Under the pieces are notes generated by a model that had not been told where the DNA came from, ran no database searches, and saw only the letters and a list, made by a program, of their open reading frames with translations. Below are positions 36,254 through 46,091 of a DNA stretch of 64,000 nt, piece after piece; within the stretch, counting starts at the first letter, position 1, and each line of letters starts with the position of its first letter. Source of the stretch: Jannaschia rubra (GTDB lineage Bacteria; Pseudomonadota; Alphaproteobacteria; Rhodobacterales; Rhodobacteraceae); assembly GCF_001403735.1 (NCBI RefSeq), contig NZ_CXPG01000014.1, forward strand, positions 72,001 to 136,000. Direction: 5' to 3'. Position numbers and translations under genes: made by a program.

Positions 36254-37402
36254 ATGGAGCAGGTCGCACCAAAGGCAAGGGTCGCCGTCATCGGCGCGGG
36301 CCCGGCGGGATTGATGGCCGCCGAGGTGGCCGCGCGTGCGGGTTGCACGGTCGAGATTTTCGACCACATGCCCAGCCCCGCGCGCAAGTTCCTGATGGCG
36401 GGCAAGTCGGGCCTGAACATCACGGCCGAGGGGCTGGGCCCCGACGTCTATGCCTGCCCGCCGCTCCGTCCGATGATCGGGGCCTTCGGCGCGCCCGAGG
36501 TTCGGGAGTGGATGGCAGGCCTCGGGCAGTCGTCCTTCGTAGGCTCGACCGGGCGTGTGTTTCCCGTGGCGATGAAGGCCTCGCCCCTGCTGCGCGCCTG
36601 GCTCGCCCGGCTGGACGGGGCGGGGGTGCGGTTGCACCGCCGGGTGCGGTGGACGGGGTGGAACGGCACGACGCTGACCTTCGCGAGCGAGCCCGATGCG
36701 ACCTTCGACGCGACGGTGCTGGCCATGGGCGGGGCGTCGTGGCGCAGGCTCGGGTCCGACGGCGCATGGGCGGCGGCGCTGGCGGGGCATGTGGCGGCCT
36801 TCGCGCCGTCGAACGTGGGATTCCGCGTCGACTGGTCGGACCACATGACGCGGCACTTCGGGGCCGCGGTCAAGAACACCGGCCTGATCGTCAATGGCCG
36901 GACGTATCGCGGCGAGTTCACCGTCTCGGCCCGGGGGCTGGAGGGCGGCGGGCTCTATCCCCTGACGCCGCTTCTGCGCGGCGGGGCGGCGCTGGCGCTC
37001 GACCTGAAGCCCGACATGGACCTCGCGCGCATCCGCGACCGTCTGGCGCGGCGGGGGCGCGACAGCCTGTCGAACCATCTTCGTAAGGCGCTGCGCCTCG
37101 ACCCGGTGCAGATCGCGCTCCTGCGCGAGTGGGGCGGGGCGCCGGACGATCTGGCGCCCTGCATCAAGCGCCTGCCCGTCCCGCTGTTGGGGCCCCGACC
37201 GCTGGACGAGGCGATCTCGACCGCGGGCGGCCTGCGATGGGACGCGGTAGACGAGGGCCTGATGCTGAAGCATCGCCCCGGCACCTTCGCTGCGGGCGAG
37301 ATGCTGGACTGGGAGGCGCCGACGGGGGGCTACCTGCTGACCGCCTGCCTCGCCACCGGCGCCTGGGCCGGGCGGCATGCGGCGGATTACGCCCGGCGGT
37401 AG
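36254..37402 (+). CDS. HI0933/YhiN-like flavoprotein (TIGR03862 type)
   Basis: 382 residues. The FAD-binding Rossmann motif is VIGAGPAGLMAAEVAARAG (about 12-30). FLMAGKSGLNIT is the hallmark of the HI0933/YhiN flavoprotein family, and a closing GEMLDWEAPTGGYLLTACLATGAWAG contacts FAD. The reaction is unknown. Start ATG 36254 is preferred over upstream in-frame codons because the Rossmann fold begins right after it and GGCAGG precedes it. Its 3' end overlaps that of otnI by 16 bases (convergent). Confidence 0.92.
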   Translation: MEQVAPKARVAVIGAGPAGLMAAEVAARAGCTVEIFDHMPSPARKFLMAGKSGLNITAEGLGPDVYACPPLRPMIGAFGAPEVREWMAGLGQSSFVGSTGRVFPVAMKASPLLRAWLARLDGAGVRLHRRVRWTGWNGTTLTFASEPDATFDATVLAMGGASWRRLGSDGAWAAALAGHVAAFAPSNVGFRVDWSDHMTRHFGAAVKNTGLIVNGRTYRGEFTVSARGLEGGGLYPLTPLLRGGAALALDLKPDMDLARIRDRLARRGRDSLSNHLRKALRLDPVQIALLREWGGAPDDLAPCIKRLPVPLLGPRPLDEAISTAGGLRWDAVDEGLMLKHRPGTFAAGEMLDWEAPTGGYLLTACLATGAWAGRHAADYARR

Positions 37403-38136
37403 CGGTCCATCCAGCCCAGCGTCGCGCCGGTATCGCCGCGGGGCTTGTACTCCGCCCCCAGCGGCGCCTCCCAGCCGAGGCGCGCGATTTCGGCGAACAC
37501 ATGGTCGTAGGACAGCTCCCCCCCGTTGGGCGGACCCCGGTCGGGAACCGAGGCGAACTGGATGTGGCCCGTCACAGCCAGGCAGTCGCGCAGCTGCCGC
37601 GTCAGGTCGCCGCCCATGATCTGAAGGTGGTAGCAGTCGAACATCAGCTTGACGTTGGGGCGATCCACGGTGGCGATGATGTCGCGCGCCTGCGCCGAGG
37701 TGCTCAGGAAATAGCCCGGGGCATCGTGACGGTTCAGCGGCTCGATCAGGACGGTCAGGTCAGGCGCCGCGTCGCAGGCATGGCGCAGGTTGCCGACGAA
37801 GGCGTCGCGCGCCGCCTCGCCTTCGGAAAATCCGGCCATGACATGCACCGCGCCTGCCTCGATCTCGTGCGCGTAGGTGATGGCCTGGTCGATGGCGGCC
37901 CGCGCCTCCTCCACCCGGTCCGGCAGGGCCGACAGGCCGTTGCCCTCGCCCCGCACCGTATTGATCCCGAGCGCGGGCAGGCCCGTCTCCTCCAGCGCGG
38001 CGCGGAGATCCGCGGCGGGGGTGTCGTAGGGCCAATGGAACTCCACCGCGTCGAAACCCGCCGCATGGGCCGCACGGACGGCGTCGGGCAGCGGCAGGTC
38101 GGTCCAGAGAAACCCGAGGTTGGCCGAGAATTTCAT
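37387..38136 (-). CDS. otnI: 2-oxo-tetronate isomerase / hydroxypyruvate isomerase-family protein
   Basis: 249 residues, TIM-barrel of the Hyi/OtnI family: MKFSANLGFLWTDLPLPDA start, GFDAVEFHWPYDTP, IEPLNRHDAPGYFL (metal-binding Glu), MFDCYHLQIMGGDL and a closing EYKPRGDT. It follows a class II aldolase gene with a 4-base overlap, the OtnC-OtnI pairing of four-carbon acid sugar (tetronate) catabolism. Hydroxypyruvate isomerase activity is the alternative. The upstream dehydrogenase (LtnD) and kinase (OtnK) of that pathway are not in the window. Confidence 0.85.
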   Translation of the reverse strand: MKFSANLGFLWTDLPLPDAVRAAHAAGFDAVEFHWPYDTPAADLRAALEETGLPALGINTVRGEGNGLSALPDRVEEARAAIDQAITYAHEIEAGAVHVMAGFSEGEAARDAFVGNLRHACDAAPDLTVLIEPLNRHDAPGYFLSTSAQARDIIATVDRPNVKLMFDCYHLQIMGGDLTRQLRDCLAVTGHIQFASVPDRGPPNGGELSYDHVFAEIARLGWEAPLGAEYKPRGDTGATLGWMDRYRRA

Positions 38137-38777
38137 GCGTCCCACTCCACGTCGAAAGTATCCACGACGCGGCGGACCTGCGCCTCCGTCAGGCTGCGCG
38201 GCCCCATGCCCCGAGTCAGAAGGGCAAGCTGCGCCGTCGCCTCCAGCTCCTCGATGGCGTTGCAGGCGGCCTCCACATCGCGGCCGGCGACCACGGGGCC
38301 GTGGTTGGCCAGCATCACTGCCGAGCGCTTGCCCGCAAGTCCGCGCACCGCCTGCCCCATCGCCGGATCGCCCGGCAGGAAGAACGGAAGCAGTGTCACC
38401 CGGCCCAGTTGCATCACCGCATAGGGTGTGAGCGGCGGCAGGAAATCCTCGCCCGGCTCCGACAGGAGCGACAGGGCGACGGAATGGCAGGAATGGAGGT
38501 GCACCACCGCCCCCGCGGTGCCGCGCGTGTCGTAGAAGGCGGTGTGCAGCGGCATCTCCTTGGTGGGGCGGTCGCCGTCGACGTGCCGGCCGCCTGCGTC
38601 GAAGCGCGCCAGCCGCGCGGGGTCGAGCCGCCCAAAGCTGGTTCCCGTCGGTGACACCAGCAGGCCGCCGTCGCCCGTCCGGGCCGAGATGTTGCCCGTG
38701 GACCCATGCGTCAGCCCGCGCTCGAACAGCGACCGTGCCAGCAGGCAGATGCGTTCGCGCAAGGCGGCCTCGGTCAT
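38133..38777 (-). CDS. otnC: class II aldolase-family, 3-oxo-tetronate 4-phosphate decarboxylase type
   Basis: 214 residues of the fuculose-aldolase superfamily: HGSTGNISAR (phosphate-binding), VSPTGTSFG, the zinc pair in VHLHSCHS and LANHGPVVAG with the third His. OtnC decarboxylates 3-oxo-tetronate 4-phosphate to dihydroxyacetone phosphate. The assignment rests on its pairing with otnI. It overlaps the GST gene by 4 bases upstream and otnI by 4 bases downstream, so the three are translationally coupled. Confidence 0.85.
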   Translation of the reverse strand: MTEAALRERICLLARSLFERGLTHGSTGNISARTGDGGLLVSPTGTSFGRLDPARLARFDAGGRHVDGDRPTKEMPLHTAFYDTRGTAGAVVHLHSCHSVALSLLSEPGEDFLPPLTPYAVMQLGRVTLLPFFLPGDPAMGQAVRGLAGKRSAVMLANHGPVVAGRDVEAACNAIEELEATAQLALLTRGMGPRSLTEAQVRRVVDTFDVEWDA

Positions 38778-39370
38778 TCCGCACGCCCCCGGTCCAGCGC
38801 GCGGCGGAAGGCCGGTCGCGCGCGCATCAGGGTCATGTGGGCGCGCAGGCCGTCGGGCAGGTCGAACGACAGCCCCGCGGCCCAGCCGCAGCAATGGGCG
38901 AGCAGGATGTCGGGGATCAGGGGATCGTCGCCCATGAGGAACGGCCCGTCGCCCAGAAGATCGTCCATCACGGCGGCGTACTGCGCGAACTGCCAGCGCA
39001 GGCTGTCCTTGACGGCCGGGACGCGATGTTCCTCGGGCAGGACGAAGCTGTGCTTGGCGTAGCTCCAGAGGACGGCGTCGAAGGTCTCGTTGAGGGTGTT
39101 GGTCAGCGCGTCCTGACGGGCGCGCGCATGGCTGCCGGCGGGATGGGTGAAGCCGCCGTGCCGGTCGGCGAGGAAGGTCATCATGGCGACCGAGTCGAAG
39201 ATCGCGCCCTCGGGCGTCTCCAGCACCGGGATCTTGCCCAGCGGCGAGACGGCATGGGCCTCCGCGCTGCGGGGGGCGGTCGGGACAAAGTCGTAATCGA
39301 GGCCCAGTTCCTCCAGCAGCCAGAGTGGGCGCAGCGCGCGGCTCTTGATCTGGCCATGAAGTCGATACAT
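38774..39370 (-). CDS. glutathione S-transferase family protein
   Basis: 198 residues: thioredoxin-like N-terminal domain (SRALRPLWLLEELGLDYDF; SPLGKIPVLE with the cis-Pro; DSVAMMTFL glutathione-binding) and an all-helical C-terminal domain. It could conjugate glutathione or reduce or isomerise a small substrate. The substrate is unknown. It is placed between holA (24 bases upstream) and otnC (4-base overlap), so it may belong to the sugar-acid unit or simply follow the essential leuS-lptE-holA run. Confidence 0.9.
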   Translation of the reverse strand: MYRLHGQIKSRALRPLWLLEELGLDYDFVPTAPRSAEAHAVSPLGKIPVLETPEGAIFDSVAMMTFLADRHGGFTHPAGSHARARQDALTNTLNETFDAVLWSYAKHSFVLPEEHRVPAVKDSLRWQFAQYAAVMDDLLGDGPFLMGDDPLIPDILLAHCCGWAAGLSFDLPDGLRAHMTLMRARPAFRRALDRGRAE

Positions 39371-39394
39371 CGCGGGCGGTCCCTTTCGGTGGCG

Positions 39395-40375
39395 TCAGGT
39401 GCGGGCCATCATGGCGAGGCGGATCAGCGCCCGCTCCATCACCGCCATTTGCGGCGCGCGCGACGCGGAACGCAAGGTCAGGTCGGTGTCCATCAGCAGC
39501 GCGAGCGCCTGTTCCAGGCGCGGGGTGCCCCAGGCGCGGGCCTGCCGGGCCATCGCCTCGCGGTTCGGGCCCCAGGGCTGCGCGGTGCCGGTGGCGGCGG
39601 CGTGAAGCTGCTGGAAATGGCGTGTGGCGAAGATGACGAGCGTGACGGGCGCGACCCCCTGCCCCTCCAGCCGCTGCATCAGGGGGCCGATCCGCGCGGC
39701 CTGACCTTCGGCGGCGGCGAGGATGACGTCGTCCATCCCGGCATCCATGGTGGCGGGCGCCATCAGGGCGACGGCCTCGGGCGTGACCTCCTCGCCGCCG
39801 GAATAGAGCGCGATCTTGGTCAGCGTCTGGCGGAAGTCGCCTGGGTCGAGGCTTCGGGCCAGCGCTTCGATGTCGCGGCGGGCGGCATCGGTCAGGCGCA
39901 GGTCTTCGGCCGCGATGGCGGCGTCGATCTCCTCAGGCGTGGGGGGGTCGTCGTAGAGACCCACGGCGACGGCCTTGCCATGCGCCTCGAACGCCTTGCG
40001 GAGCTTCGACGTCTTCTTGAGCGCACCGGCCGTCACCACGAGCGCGGCGTCGCCGGGCGCCCAGCCGTCGAGCGCGGTGAGGATCGGGGCGGCTTGCGCC
40101 TCGGTCACGCCGTCGACGAAGACGACACGGAGGCCGGGAAAGAACCCCACGGCCTTGAGCGCATCGAGGACGGCGGTGGGGTCGGCCTTCGCCTCGGCCC
40201 CGGACAGGCGGGTGAGGCGCATCTCCTCCTCGGCCTGCGGACCGGCCAGGTTGGCGATCAGCTCCTGCCGGCGAAGGGCCACGCGCATGGCGTCGCCGCC
40301 GTAGATCAGCGCGCCCGCCGAGGCCGGATCGGGCCTGGCGAAGTACTTGAGCGCCGCCGCCCCCCGCAGGTTCAT
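39395..40375 (-). CDS. holA: DNA polymerase III delta subunit
   Basis: 326 residues of the HolA family: divergent AAA+ fold with ALIYGGDAMRVALRRQELIANLAG at the N-terminus, a lid domain and a C-terminal collar domain (QLHAAATG, MERALIRLAMMAR). It opens the sliding clamp as part of the clamp loader. It overlaps lptE by 4 bases, in the leuS-lptE-holA order conserved in proteobacteria. Confidence 0.93.
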   Translation of the reverse strand: MNLRGAAALKYFARPDPASAGALIYGGDAMRVALRRQELIANLAGPQAEEEMRLTRLSGAEAKADPTAVLDALKAVGFFPGLRVVFVDGVTEAQAAPILTALDGWAPGDAALVVTAGALKKTSKLRKAFEAHGKAVAVGLYDDPPTPEEIDAAIAAEDLRLTDAARRDIEALARSLDPGDFRQTLTKIALYSGGEEVTPEAVALMAPATMDAGMDDVILAAAEGQAARIGPLMQRLEGQGVAPVTLVIFATRHFQQLHAAATGTAQPWGPNREAMARQARAWGTPRLEQALALLMDTDLTLRSASRAPQMAVMERALIRLAMMART

Positions 40376-40857
40376 CGGGCCAGCGTCGGCGCCTCGGCCA
40401 GAAGCCGGGTCACGACCTTGTCGGCCAGCAGCACCGCCAGCCGCCGCCGCGCGTCGCGTTCGGATTCGAGCGTCGACACGGTCGAGCCGGAGGCGGAGTA
40501 GGCCGTGAACCCCGTCTCGCGCCCCGAGAGGACCGTGGAGGTCGCGCCCCGGGGGGTCAGCGTCCAGTCGATGATGCCTTCGATGGTATAGCGCGTGATG
40601 TTGTTCGATCCGTCGATCGCCCGCCCGACCTCGTCGAGGGCGATGACGTAGCCCAGGCTGTACCTCGGTTCGTTCGCCCGCCCCAGCCGCTCCTCGAACT
40701 GGCGGACGAAGGCGAAGGTCAGCTCGGTCTCGGGGCCGGCGGGGCGGATGGCGCCGCGCAGTGCCTGACCTTCGCCCGTGGGGCCGTAGACGGGGGTAAA
40801 GCCGCAGGCCGACAGCGTGGCCCCCACCGACAGGATCAGCCCCCTACGCGACCACAT
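40372..40857 (-). CDS. lptE: LPS-assembly lipoprotein LptE
   Basis: 161 residues: lipobox ATLSACG with Cys18, then GFTPVYGP, the typical LptE N-terminus. It forms the plug of the LptD barrel that inserts lipopolysaccharide into the outer membrane. The start lies within the end of leuS (14-base overlap) and the stop overlaps holA. Sequence conservation in this family is low, so position is the strongest support. Confidence 0.92.
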   Translation of the reverse strand: MWSRRGLILSVGATLSACGFTPVYGPTGEGQALRGAIRPAGPETELTFAFVRQFEERLGRANEPRYSLGYVIALDEVGRAIDGSNNITRYTIEGIIDWTLTPRGATSTVLSGRETGFTAYSASGSTVSTLESERDARRRLAVLLADKVVTRLLAEAPTLAR

Positions 40858-43414
40858 TGACGATCCGTCCGGGCACGACGATCAGCTTGCGCGGGGCACC
40901 GCCGTTCAGCGCACGCAGGACGGCGGCGTCCTGGAGCACCAGCGCCTCGACGCCCGCGGCATCCATGTCCCGCGGCACCGAGATCTCGGACTTGCGCTTG
41001 CCGTTGATCTGGATCGGCAGGGTGACGCTGTCCTCGACCAGCAGCGCCGGGTCCGCCTCGGGCCAGGGAGCGCGGACGACGAAGCCCTCGCCGCCCATCA
41101 TCTGCCAGACCTCCTCGGCAAGATGGGGCGTCATCGGCGCCATCAGCTGCGCCAGAACGCGCATGGCCGCGCGACGCGCATCGCCGCCGGCGTCCGACCG
41201 GCCCAGCGTGGCCGCGAATTCATAGAGCTTGGCCACCGACTTGTTGAAGGCGAAGCCCTCGATCCCCTCCGTCACTTCCAGGGTGGCGCGGGCAGTGGCA
41301 CGGGCCAGGTCCGCGTCGGCGGCATTGGCGGGCCGGTCGGCGCGGGCGATGTCGCCGGCCAGGCGGTGCACGCGGCGCAGGTGCTTGTGCGCCGCATCCG
41401 CACCGGCGGCCGTCCATTCCACGTCCCGCTCCGGCGGACTGTCGGACAGGACGAACCAGCGCGCGGTATCGGCGCCGTAGGCCGCGATGATGTCCTGCGG
41501 GTCGACCACGTTCTTCTTCGACTTGGACATCTTGGCCGAAGGGATGACCTCGACCTCGGTGCCGTCCCTCAGGACGCGCAGCCCGTCGGGCTTGGCGACC
41601 GTATCCTCGGGCAGGTGATAGACCGCCCGGCCCCGGCCGTCGCGCGTCATGTAGATCGCATGGGTGACCATGCCCTGCGTGAAGAGGGCGTTGAACGGCT
41701 CCCGCGCCTTGTCGGGCAGGTGCCCCGTCACCTTCATGGCGCGCGCGAAGAAGCGCGAGTAGAGCAGGTGCAGGATCGCGTGCTCCACCCCGCCGATGTA
41801 CTGGTCGACGTTCATCCAGTAGTCGGCGTCCGCCATCACCGTGGGCGTGTCGGCATGGGGCGCGGTGAAGCGGGCGTAGTACCACGACGAGTCCACGAAG
41901 GTGTCCATCGTGTCCGTTTCGCGGCGGGCGGCCGCGCCGCAGGACGGGCAGGCGGTGTCGCGCCAGGTCGGATGGCGATCGAGCGGGTTGCCGGGCACGT
42001 CGAACGTCACGTCGTCGGGCAGGCGGACGGGCAGGTTCTCCTTGCGCTCGGGCACGACGCCGCAATCGGGGCAGTGGACGACGGGGATCGGACAGCCCCA
42101 GTAGCGTTGGCGCGACAGGCCCCAGTCGCGCAGACGGTACTGGGTGCGGCCCGTGCCGATGCCCTGCGCCTCGGCCCAGTCGATGGTCGCCTCGATGGCC
42201 TCCTGCCCCGTCGCCACGTCCAGACCTGCGGGCTGGTCGATCCAGCGGACGGGCTCGGACTTGGGCGGGACGAAGGCGGTTTCGGCGACGCGGCTGTCGT
42301 CGTCCGTCGCCACGAATGTATCGATCACCGGCAGGCCGTATTTGCGCGCGAAATCCAGATCGCGCTGGTCGTGCGCCGGGCAGCCGAAGATCGCGCCGGT
42401 GCCGTAGTCCATGAGCACGAAGTTCGCGACCCAGACGGGCAGCGCGCCGCCCAGCGGGTTCTGAACCGTCAGCCCGGTGTCGTAGCCGCGCTTCTCGGCC
42501 TTCTCCAGCGCCTCCTCCGTCGTGCCGCCGCGGCGGACGTCGACGGCGAATTGCGCGAGATCGGGATCGGCTTCGGCCAGAGCGCGTGCCAGCGGGTGTT
42601 CGGGCGCGATGGCCACGAAGGACGCGCCGCGCAGCGTGTCGGGGCGGGTGGTATAGACCTCGATCCCGTCGTGGCCGTGGGCGGGCCGCGACAGGGGGAA
42701 CGTCATCTGCAGGCCCCGCGACCGGCCGATCCAGTTCTCCTGCATCAGGCGGACCTTTTCCGGCCAGTCCTTCAGGTCGCCCAGCCCGTCCAGCAGATCC
42801 TCGGCCATGTCCGAGATGCGGAAGAACCACTGCGTCAGCTCGCGCCGTTCGACCTCGGCGCCCGAGCGCCAGCCGCGGCCGTTCTCGACCTGCTCGTTGG
42901 CGAGCACGGTCATGTCGACCGGATCCCAGTTCACCGTGGCCTGCTTGCGATAGACCAGCCCCGCCTCCAGCATGTCGAGGAACAGCGCCTGCTGTTGGCC
43001 GTAGTACTCGGGATCGCAGGTGGCGAATTCGCGCGACCAGTCGATGCTGAGGCCCAGCGGCTTCATCTGCCCGCGCATCACGTCGATGTTCTGATAGGTC
43101 CAGTCCTTCGGGTGCCCCCCGCTGGCCATGGCGGCGTTTTCGGCGGGCATGCCGAAGGCGTCCCACCCCATGGGGTGCAACACGTTGAACCCCCGCGCCA
43201 TCTTGTAGCGCGCGATGACGTCGCCCATGGCATAGTTGCGGACATGCCCGATGTGGATGCGCCCGGAGGGATACGGGAACATCTCGAGCACGTAGTATTT
43301 CGGCGCGTCGCCGCGGGCCGCGCGGAACAGGCCGGCGCGGTCCCAGGCGTCCTGCCATTTGGCGTCGATGGCGGCGGTGTCGTAGGTGGTGTCGGCGGTC
43401 ATTGCGAATGTCAT
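40844..43414 (-). CDS. leuS: leucyl-tRNA synthetase
   Basis: 856 residues, full length for bacterial LeuRS. HIGHVRN is the class I HIGH motif, KMSKSKKN the KMSKS loop. An editing domain with [10 protein letters not shown]-type motifs lies between, along with a zinc-ribbon with [16 protein letters not shown] and CPSCG. It charges tRNA-Leu. Start ATG 43414 ([12 protein letters not shown]) or the in-frame ATG at 43402 are both possible, and neither has a good ribosome-binding site. It is followed by lptE and holA and preceded by the DUF3576 gene 46 bases upstream. Confidence 0.97.
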   Translation of the reverse strand: MTFAMTADTTYDTAAIDAKWQDAWDRAGLFRAARGDAPKYYVLEMFPYPSGRIHIGHVRNYAMGDVIARYKMARGFNVLHPMGWDAFGMPAENAAMASGGHPKDWTYQNIDVMRGQMKPLGLSIDWSREFATCDPEYYGQQQALFLDMLEAGLVYRKQATVNWDPVDMTVLANEQVENGRGWRSGAEVERRELTQWFFRISDMAEDLLDGLGDLKDWPEKVRLMQENWIGRSRGLQMTFPLSRPAHGHDGIEVYTTRPDTLRGASFVAIAPEHPLARALAEADPDLAQFAVDVRRGGTTEEALEKAEKRGYDTGLTVQNPLGGALPVWVANFVLMDYGTGAIFGCPAHDQRDLDFARKYGLPVIDTFVATDDDSRVAETAFVPPKSEPVRWIDQPAGLDVATGQEAIEATIDWAEAQGIGTGRTQYRLRDWGLSRQRYWGCPIPVVHCPDCGVVPERKENLPVRLPDDVTFDVPGNPLDRHPTWRDTACPSCGAAARRETDTMDTFVDSSWYYARFTAPHADTPTVMADADYWMNVDQYIGGVEHAILHLLYSRFFARAMKVTGHLPDKAREPFNALFTQGMVTHAIYMTRDGRGRAVYHLPEDTVAKPDGLRVLRDGTEVEVIPSAKMSKSKKNVVDPQDIIAAYGADTARWFVLSDSPPERDVEWTAAGADAAHKHLRRVHRLAGDIARADRPANAADADLARATARATLEVTEGIEGFAFNKSVAKLYEFAATLGRSDAGGDARRAAMRVLAQLMAPMTPHLAEEVWQMMGGEGFVVRAPWPEADPALLVEDSVTLPIQINGKRKSEISVPRDMDAAGVEALVLQDAAVLRALNGGAPRKLIVVPGRIVNVVA

Positions 43415-43460
43415 GTCCCAGGGCCGGCGCGGGCCATGGGCCGAAGCGCCGGGAAGGTTC

Positions 43461-43964
43461 CTAAAGCTGGCTGTCGCGGACGCGAAGCTGGCGGGCGCGG
43501 GTCAGGATTGCATCCTCGACGGCGCGCTGCGTCTCGCGGCTGACGGCGCCGGAGCGCGAGCGGAGCGAGACGTTAAGGCTTCTCGCGTCGAGGGCCGGGT
43601 CCTGGATCAGGACGGTCGCCTGATAGGCCCGGCCGCCGCCCGGAGGGGTGCCGTAGCCGAACTGGATCACGCCCGAGAAGGGATCGGCGTTCTGCACCGG
43701 CAGGAAGTTCAGCACGTCGAGCGTGGCCGCCCAAAGATAACGGTTCACCTCGATCGTGACGTTCGGGTCGTCCTGGTTCGAGAACAGGTCGAACAGCGAC
43801 GACTGCCGCGATGCGGCGCGCTGGTCGCGCGCGATGGTGCGGGGGTTTTCCTGCGCGGCGATGCGGTCCTCGCGCGATTGGCCCGCGACATCGCCGCCGC
43901 AGCCCGCCAGAAGCGCCAGCACGGCCAAGGCCGGTATTCCCCGCAGCGTCGTCCTGCCGCCCAT
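43461..43964 (-). CDS. DUF3576 lipoprotein
   Basis: 167 residues. Lipobox LALLAGC gives Cys22. The mature part has [29 protein letters not shown], the core of DUF3576, and a C-terminal helix rich in Arg. The family is alphaproteobacterial and of unknown function, and it is commonly encoded directly before leuS, as here. It is probably an outer-membrane-attached periplasmic protein and the first gene of the leuS-lptE-holA transcript. Confidence 0.9.
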   Translation of the reverse strand: MGGRTTLRGIPALAVLALLAGCGGDVAGQSREDRIAAQENPRTIARDQRAASRQSSLFDLFSNQDDPNVTIEVNRYLWAATLDVLNFLPVQNADPFSGVIQFGYGTPPGGGRAYQATVLIQDPALDARSLNVSLRSRSGAVSRETQRAVEDAILTRARQLRVRDSQL

Positions 43965-44248
43965 GTCGCGCCCCCTTTGCCCTGGATGTCCCGTCGGTCT
44001 GCGCCCTGCCTAGCCCATAGGCGGGCGCGTGAACAAGGTGTCGCGGCGCAGGGGGGCCACACCCGGCGGAGGACTGGGGCACGATCGGGGCAGGCGAGGC
44101 ATCACTGTGGCACGAAAGCACCATGGATCTGGCGAAAACAGGGACCCGCCCGGCCCTTTTCTTGCAGGGTCAGGGCCGATGTTGGACATGCAAAGGACGC
44201 CCAACGCGATTCCCGTGGTGGGGACGATCCGAAACACGAGGGAAAACC

Positions 44249-45343
44249 ATGAAAAAAGTTCTCTTCGCCTCGACCGCTCTCGTCGCCTTCGCCGGCGCCG
44301 CCTCGGCCGAAATCACGCTGACCGGTAACGCCGAAATGGGCGTGCGCAACACCGACAGCTTCGAAATCGACGGTGGGACCGGCGACATCTCGATCGACAG
44401 CGGCAACACCGGGTTCCACACCGACCTGGACGTCACCTTCACGATGTCGGGCGAAACCGACGGCGGCCTGACCTTCGGTGCCACCATCGACCTCGACGAA
44501 GGCGGCGACGGATCGCCCTTCGAAAACCCGAGCGATCAGGGTGGTGAGACCATCTTCATCTCGGGCGCCTTCGGCACCCTGACCGCCGGCGACACCGACG
44601 GCGCGCTGGACTGGGCCCTGACGGAAGTGTCCTTCGACGCCGGTTCGCTGAACGATGATGAGACCATTCACGCCGGCTTCAACGGCAACAACGGTCTCGA
44701 CGGTCTCTATGACGGTCAAATCCTGCGCTACGACTATTCCTTCGGCGACTTCGGCGTCGCCCTGTCGGCGGAAATCGACGACGACGACGGTGACGGCAAC
44801 GACGACGTCTACGGCCTCGGTCTGCGCTACAACCTGGACCTCGGCGGCACGATCATCGGCCTGGGTCTCGGCTATCAGGCTTCGGAAGTCGCGGGCACCG
44901 ACGTGGACGCGCTGGGCCTGTCCGCCAACGCCACCTTCATGGGCGACTTCACGGCCGGCCTGTCCTACGTCAAGTATGGCGACCACATCCCGAACGCCAT
45001 CGCGGACGGTGCGTTCACGGGCGCTCTGAATGACAGCAACGACGCTGTCGCGGTCGCCGGGTTCGCATCGCAGGGCGGCCGCGTCCTGATCGACGGCGAC
45101 ACCGATCACATCGGCGTCGGCATCGGCTACGCCGCGGGTGCCATCGCGGCCAACCTGAACTACGGCAAGTACGACATCGACGGCGTGGGCGACATCGACG
45201 GCATCGGCCTGTCGCTCGGCTACGACCTCGGCGGCGGCGCCATCGTCCAGTTCGGCTATGGCCGCTCGGACTACGGCGACGTCATCGACGACGGCGACGA
45301 CACCATCGACACCGTGTCCTTCGGCGTTCGCATGAACTTCTGA
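44249..45343 (+). CDS. Rhodobacter-type outer-membrane porin
   Basis: 364 residues: signal peptide (1-20, ending ASA) then a 16-strand-like barrel beginning EITLTGNAEMGVRN and ending in Phe (FGVRMNF), as in trimeric general porins. Loops are very rich in Asp and Gly (for example EIDDDDGDGNDDVYG), which suggests cation binding or cation selectivity and a marine surface charge. Strong GAGGGAAAA ribosome-binding site, a 284-base upstream spacer and a strong terminator fit a highly expressed single gene. Codon use is more biased (GGC, GAC, ACC) than in its neighbours. Confidence 0.93.
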   Translation: MKKVLFASTALVAFAGAASAEITLTGNAEMGVRNTDSFEIDGGTGDISIDSGNTGFHTDLDVTFTMSGETDGGLTFGATIDLDEGGDGSPFENPSDQGGETIFISGAFGTLTAGDTDGALDWALTEVSFDAGSLNDDETIHAGFNGNNGLDGLYDGQILRYDYSFGDFGVALSAEIDDDDGDGNDDVYGLGLRYNLDLGGTIIGLGLGYQASEVAGTDVDALGLSANATFMGDFTAGLSYVKYGDHIPNAIADGAFTGALNDSNDAVAVAGFASQGGRVLIDGDTDHIGVGIGYAAGAIAANLNYGKYDIDGVGDIDGIGLSLGYDLGGGAIVQFGYGRSDYGDVIDDGDDTIDTVSFGVRMNF

Positions 45344-45367
45344 TCCCACCCGGATCGGACGACGGAG

Positions 45368-45398
45368 AGAGCGGGCCTTGCGCCCGCTCTTTTCTTTT
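45368..45398 (+). terminator. intrinsic terminator of the porin gene
   Basis: AGAGCGGGC (45368-45376) pairs perfectly with GCCCGCTCT (45382-45390) around CTTGC, followed by a T-rich tract (TTTTCTTTT). It lies 24 bases after the porin stop and is the clearest rho-independent terminator in the window. Confidence 0.92.
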
Positions 45399-45440
45399 GG
45401 CCAAGTCGCGGTCCCGACCCCAGACGAAGGCCGCGCCCCC

Positions 45441-46091
45441 ATGTCCCTGCCCGACATCACCGCCCGCATCACGCGCGCCTGCGACCGCGCCGGCCGCAGC
45501 CCCGCCGAGATCACCCTGATCGCCGTGTCCAAGGTGCAGCCGCACGAGCGGGTCGAAGCGGTGCTGGCCGCTGGCCACCGCATCTTCGGCGAGAATCGCG
45601 TGCAGGAGGCGCAGGGCAAGTGGCCCGCCTGGAAGGAGGCCTACCGGGGGGTGGAGCTTCACCTGCTGGGGCCGCTGCAGTCCAACAAGGTGCGTCCGGC
45701 GGTCGACCTGTTCGACGCGATCCACTCCCTCGACCGGGCGAAACTGGCGCGCCGCATCGCGGACGTGGCGCAGGAGGCCGGCCGTTGCCCCGATCTGTTC
45801 GTGCAGGTCAACACCGGCGACGAGACGCAGAAGGCGGGGGTCGCCCCGGACGAGGCCGACGCCTTCATCCGCGAGGTGCGCGCCATGGACCTGCCGGTGA
45901 AGGGCGTGATGTGCATCCCACCGGTCGATGAGGCCCCGTCGCTGCACTTCGCCCTGCTGGCCAAGATCGCGGCGCGCAACGGTCTGGCCGGCCTCTCCAT
46001 GGGCATGTCCGCCGATTTCGGGGAGGCCATCGCCTTGGGCGCCACGCATATCCGCGTGGGGTCGGCCATCTTCGGTCCGCGCGCCAGCTAG
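45441..46091 (+). CDS. YggS/PLPHP-family pyridoxal phosphate homeostasis protein
   Basis: 216 residues, single TIM-barrel domain. Lys31 in LIAVSKVQP binds PLP. IFGENRVQEAQGKW, HLLGPLQSNKV, LSMGMSADFGEAI and THIRVGSAIFG are the family signatures. It buffers PLP and affects amino-acid and keto-acid pools, with no known enzymatic activity. ATG 45441 is the conserved start. The stop codon shares bases with that of the convergent YkuD gene. Confidence 0.94.
   Translation: MSLPDITARITRACDRAGRSPAEITLIAVSKVQPHERVEAVLAAGHRIFGENRVQEAQGKWPAWKEAYRGVELHLLGPLQSNKVRPAVDLFDAIHSLDRAKLARRIADVAQEAGRCPDLFVQVNTGDETQKAGVAPDEADAFIREVRAMDLPVKGVMCIPPVDEAPSLHFALLAKIAARNGLAGLSMGMSADFGEAIALGATHIRVGSAIFGPRAS

Noticed and set aside
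43965-44248. Looked for a small gene or RNA in the 284-base spacer before the porin.
   Set aside because: No open frame with a ribosome-binding site and no strong hairpin/terminator pair. It probably holds only the porin and DUF3576 promoters, but I could not place convincing -35/-10 elements.
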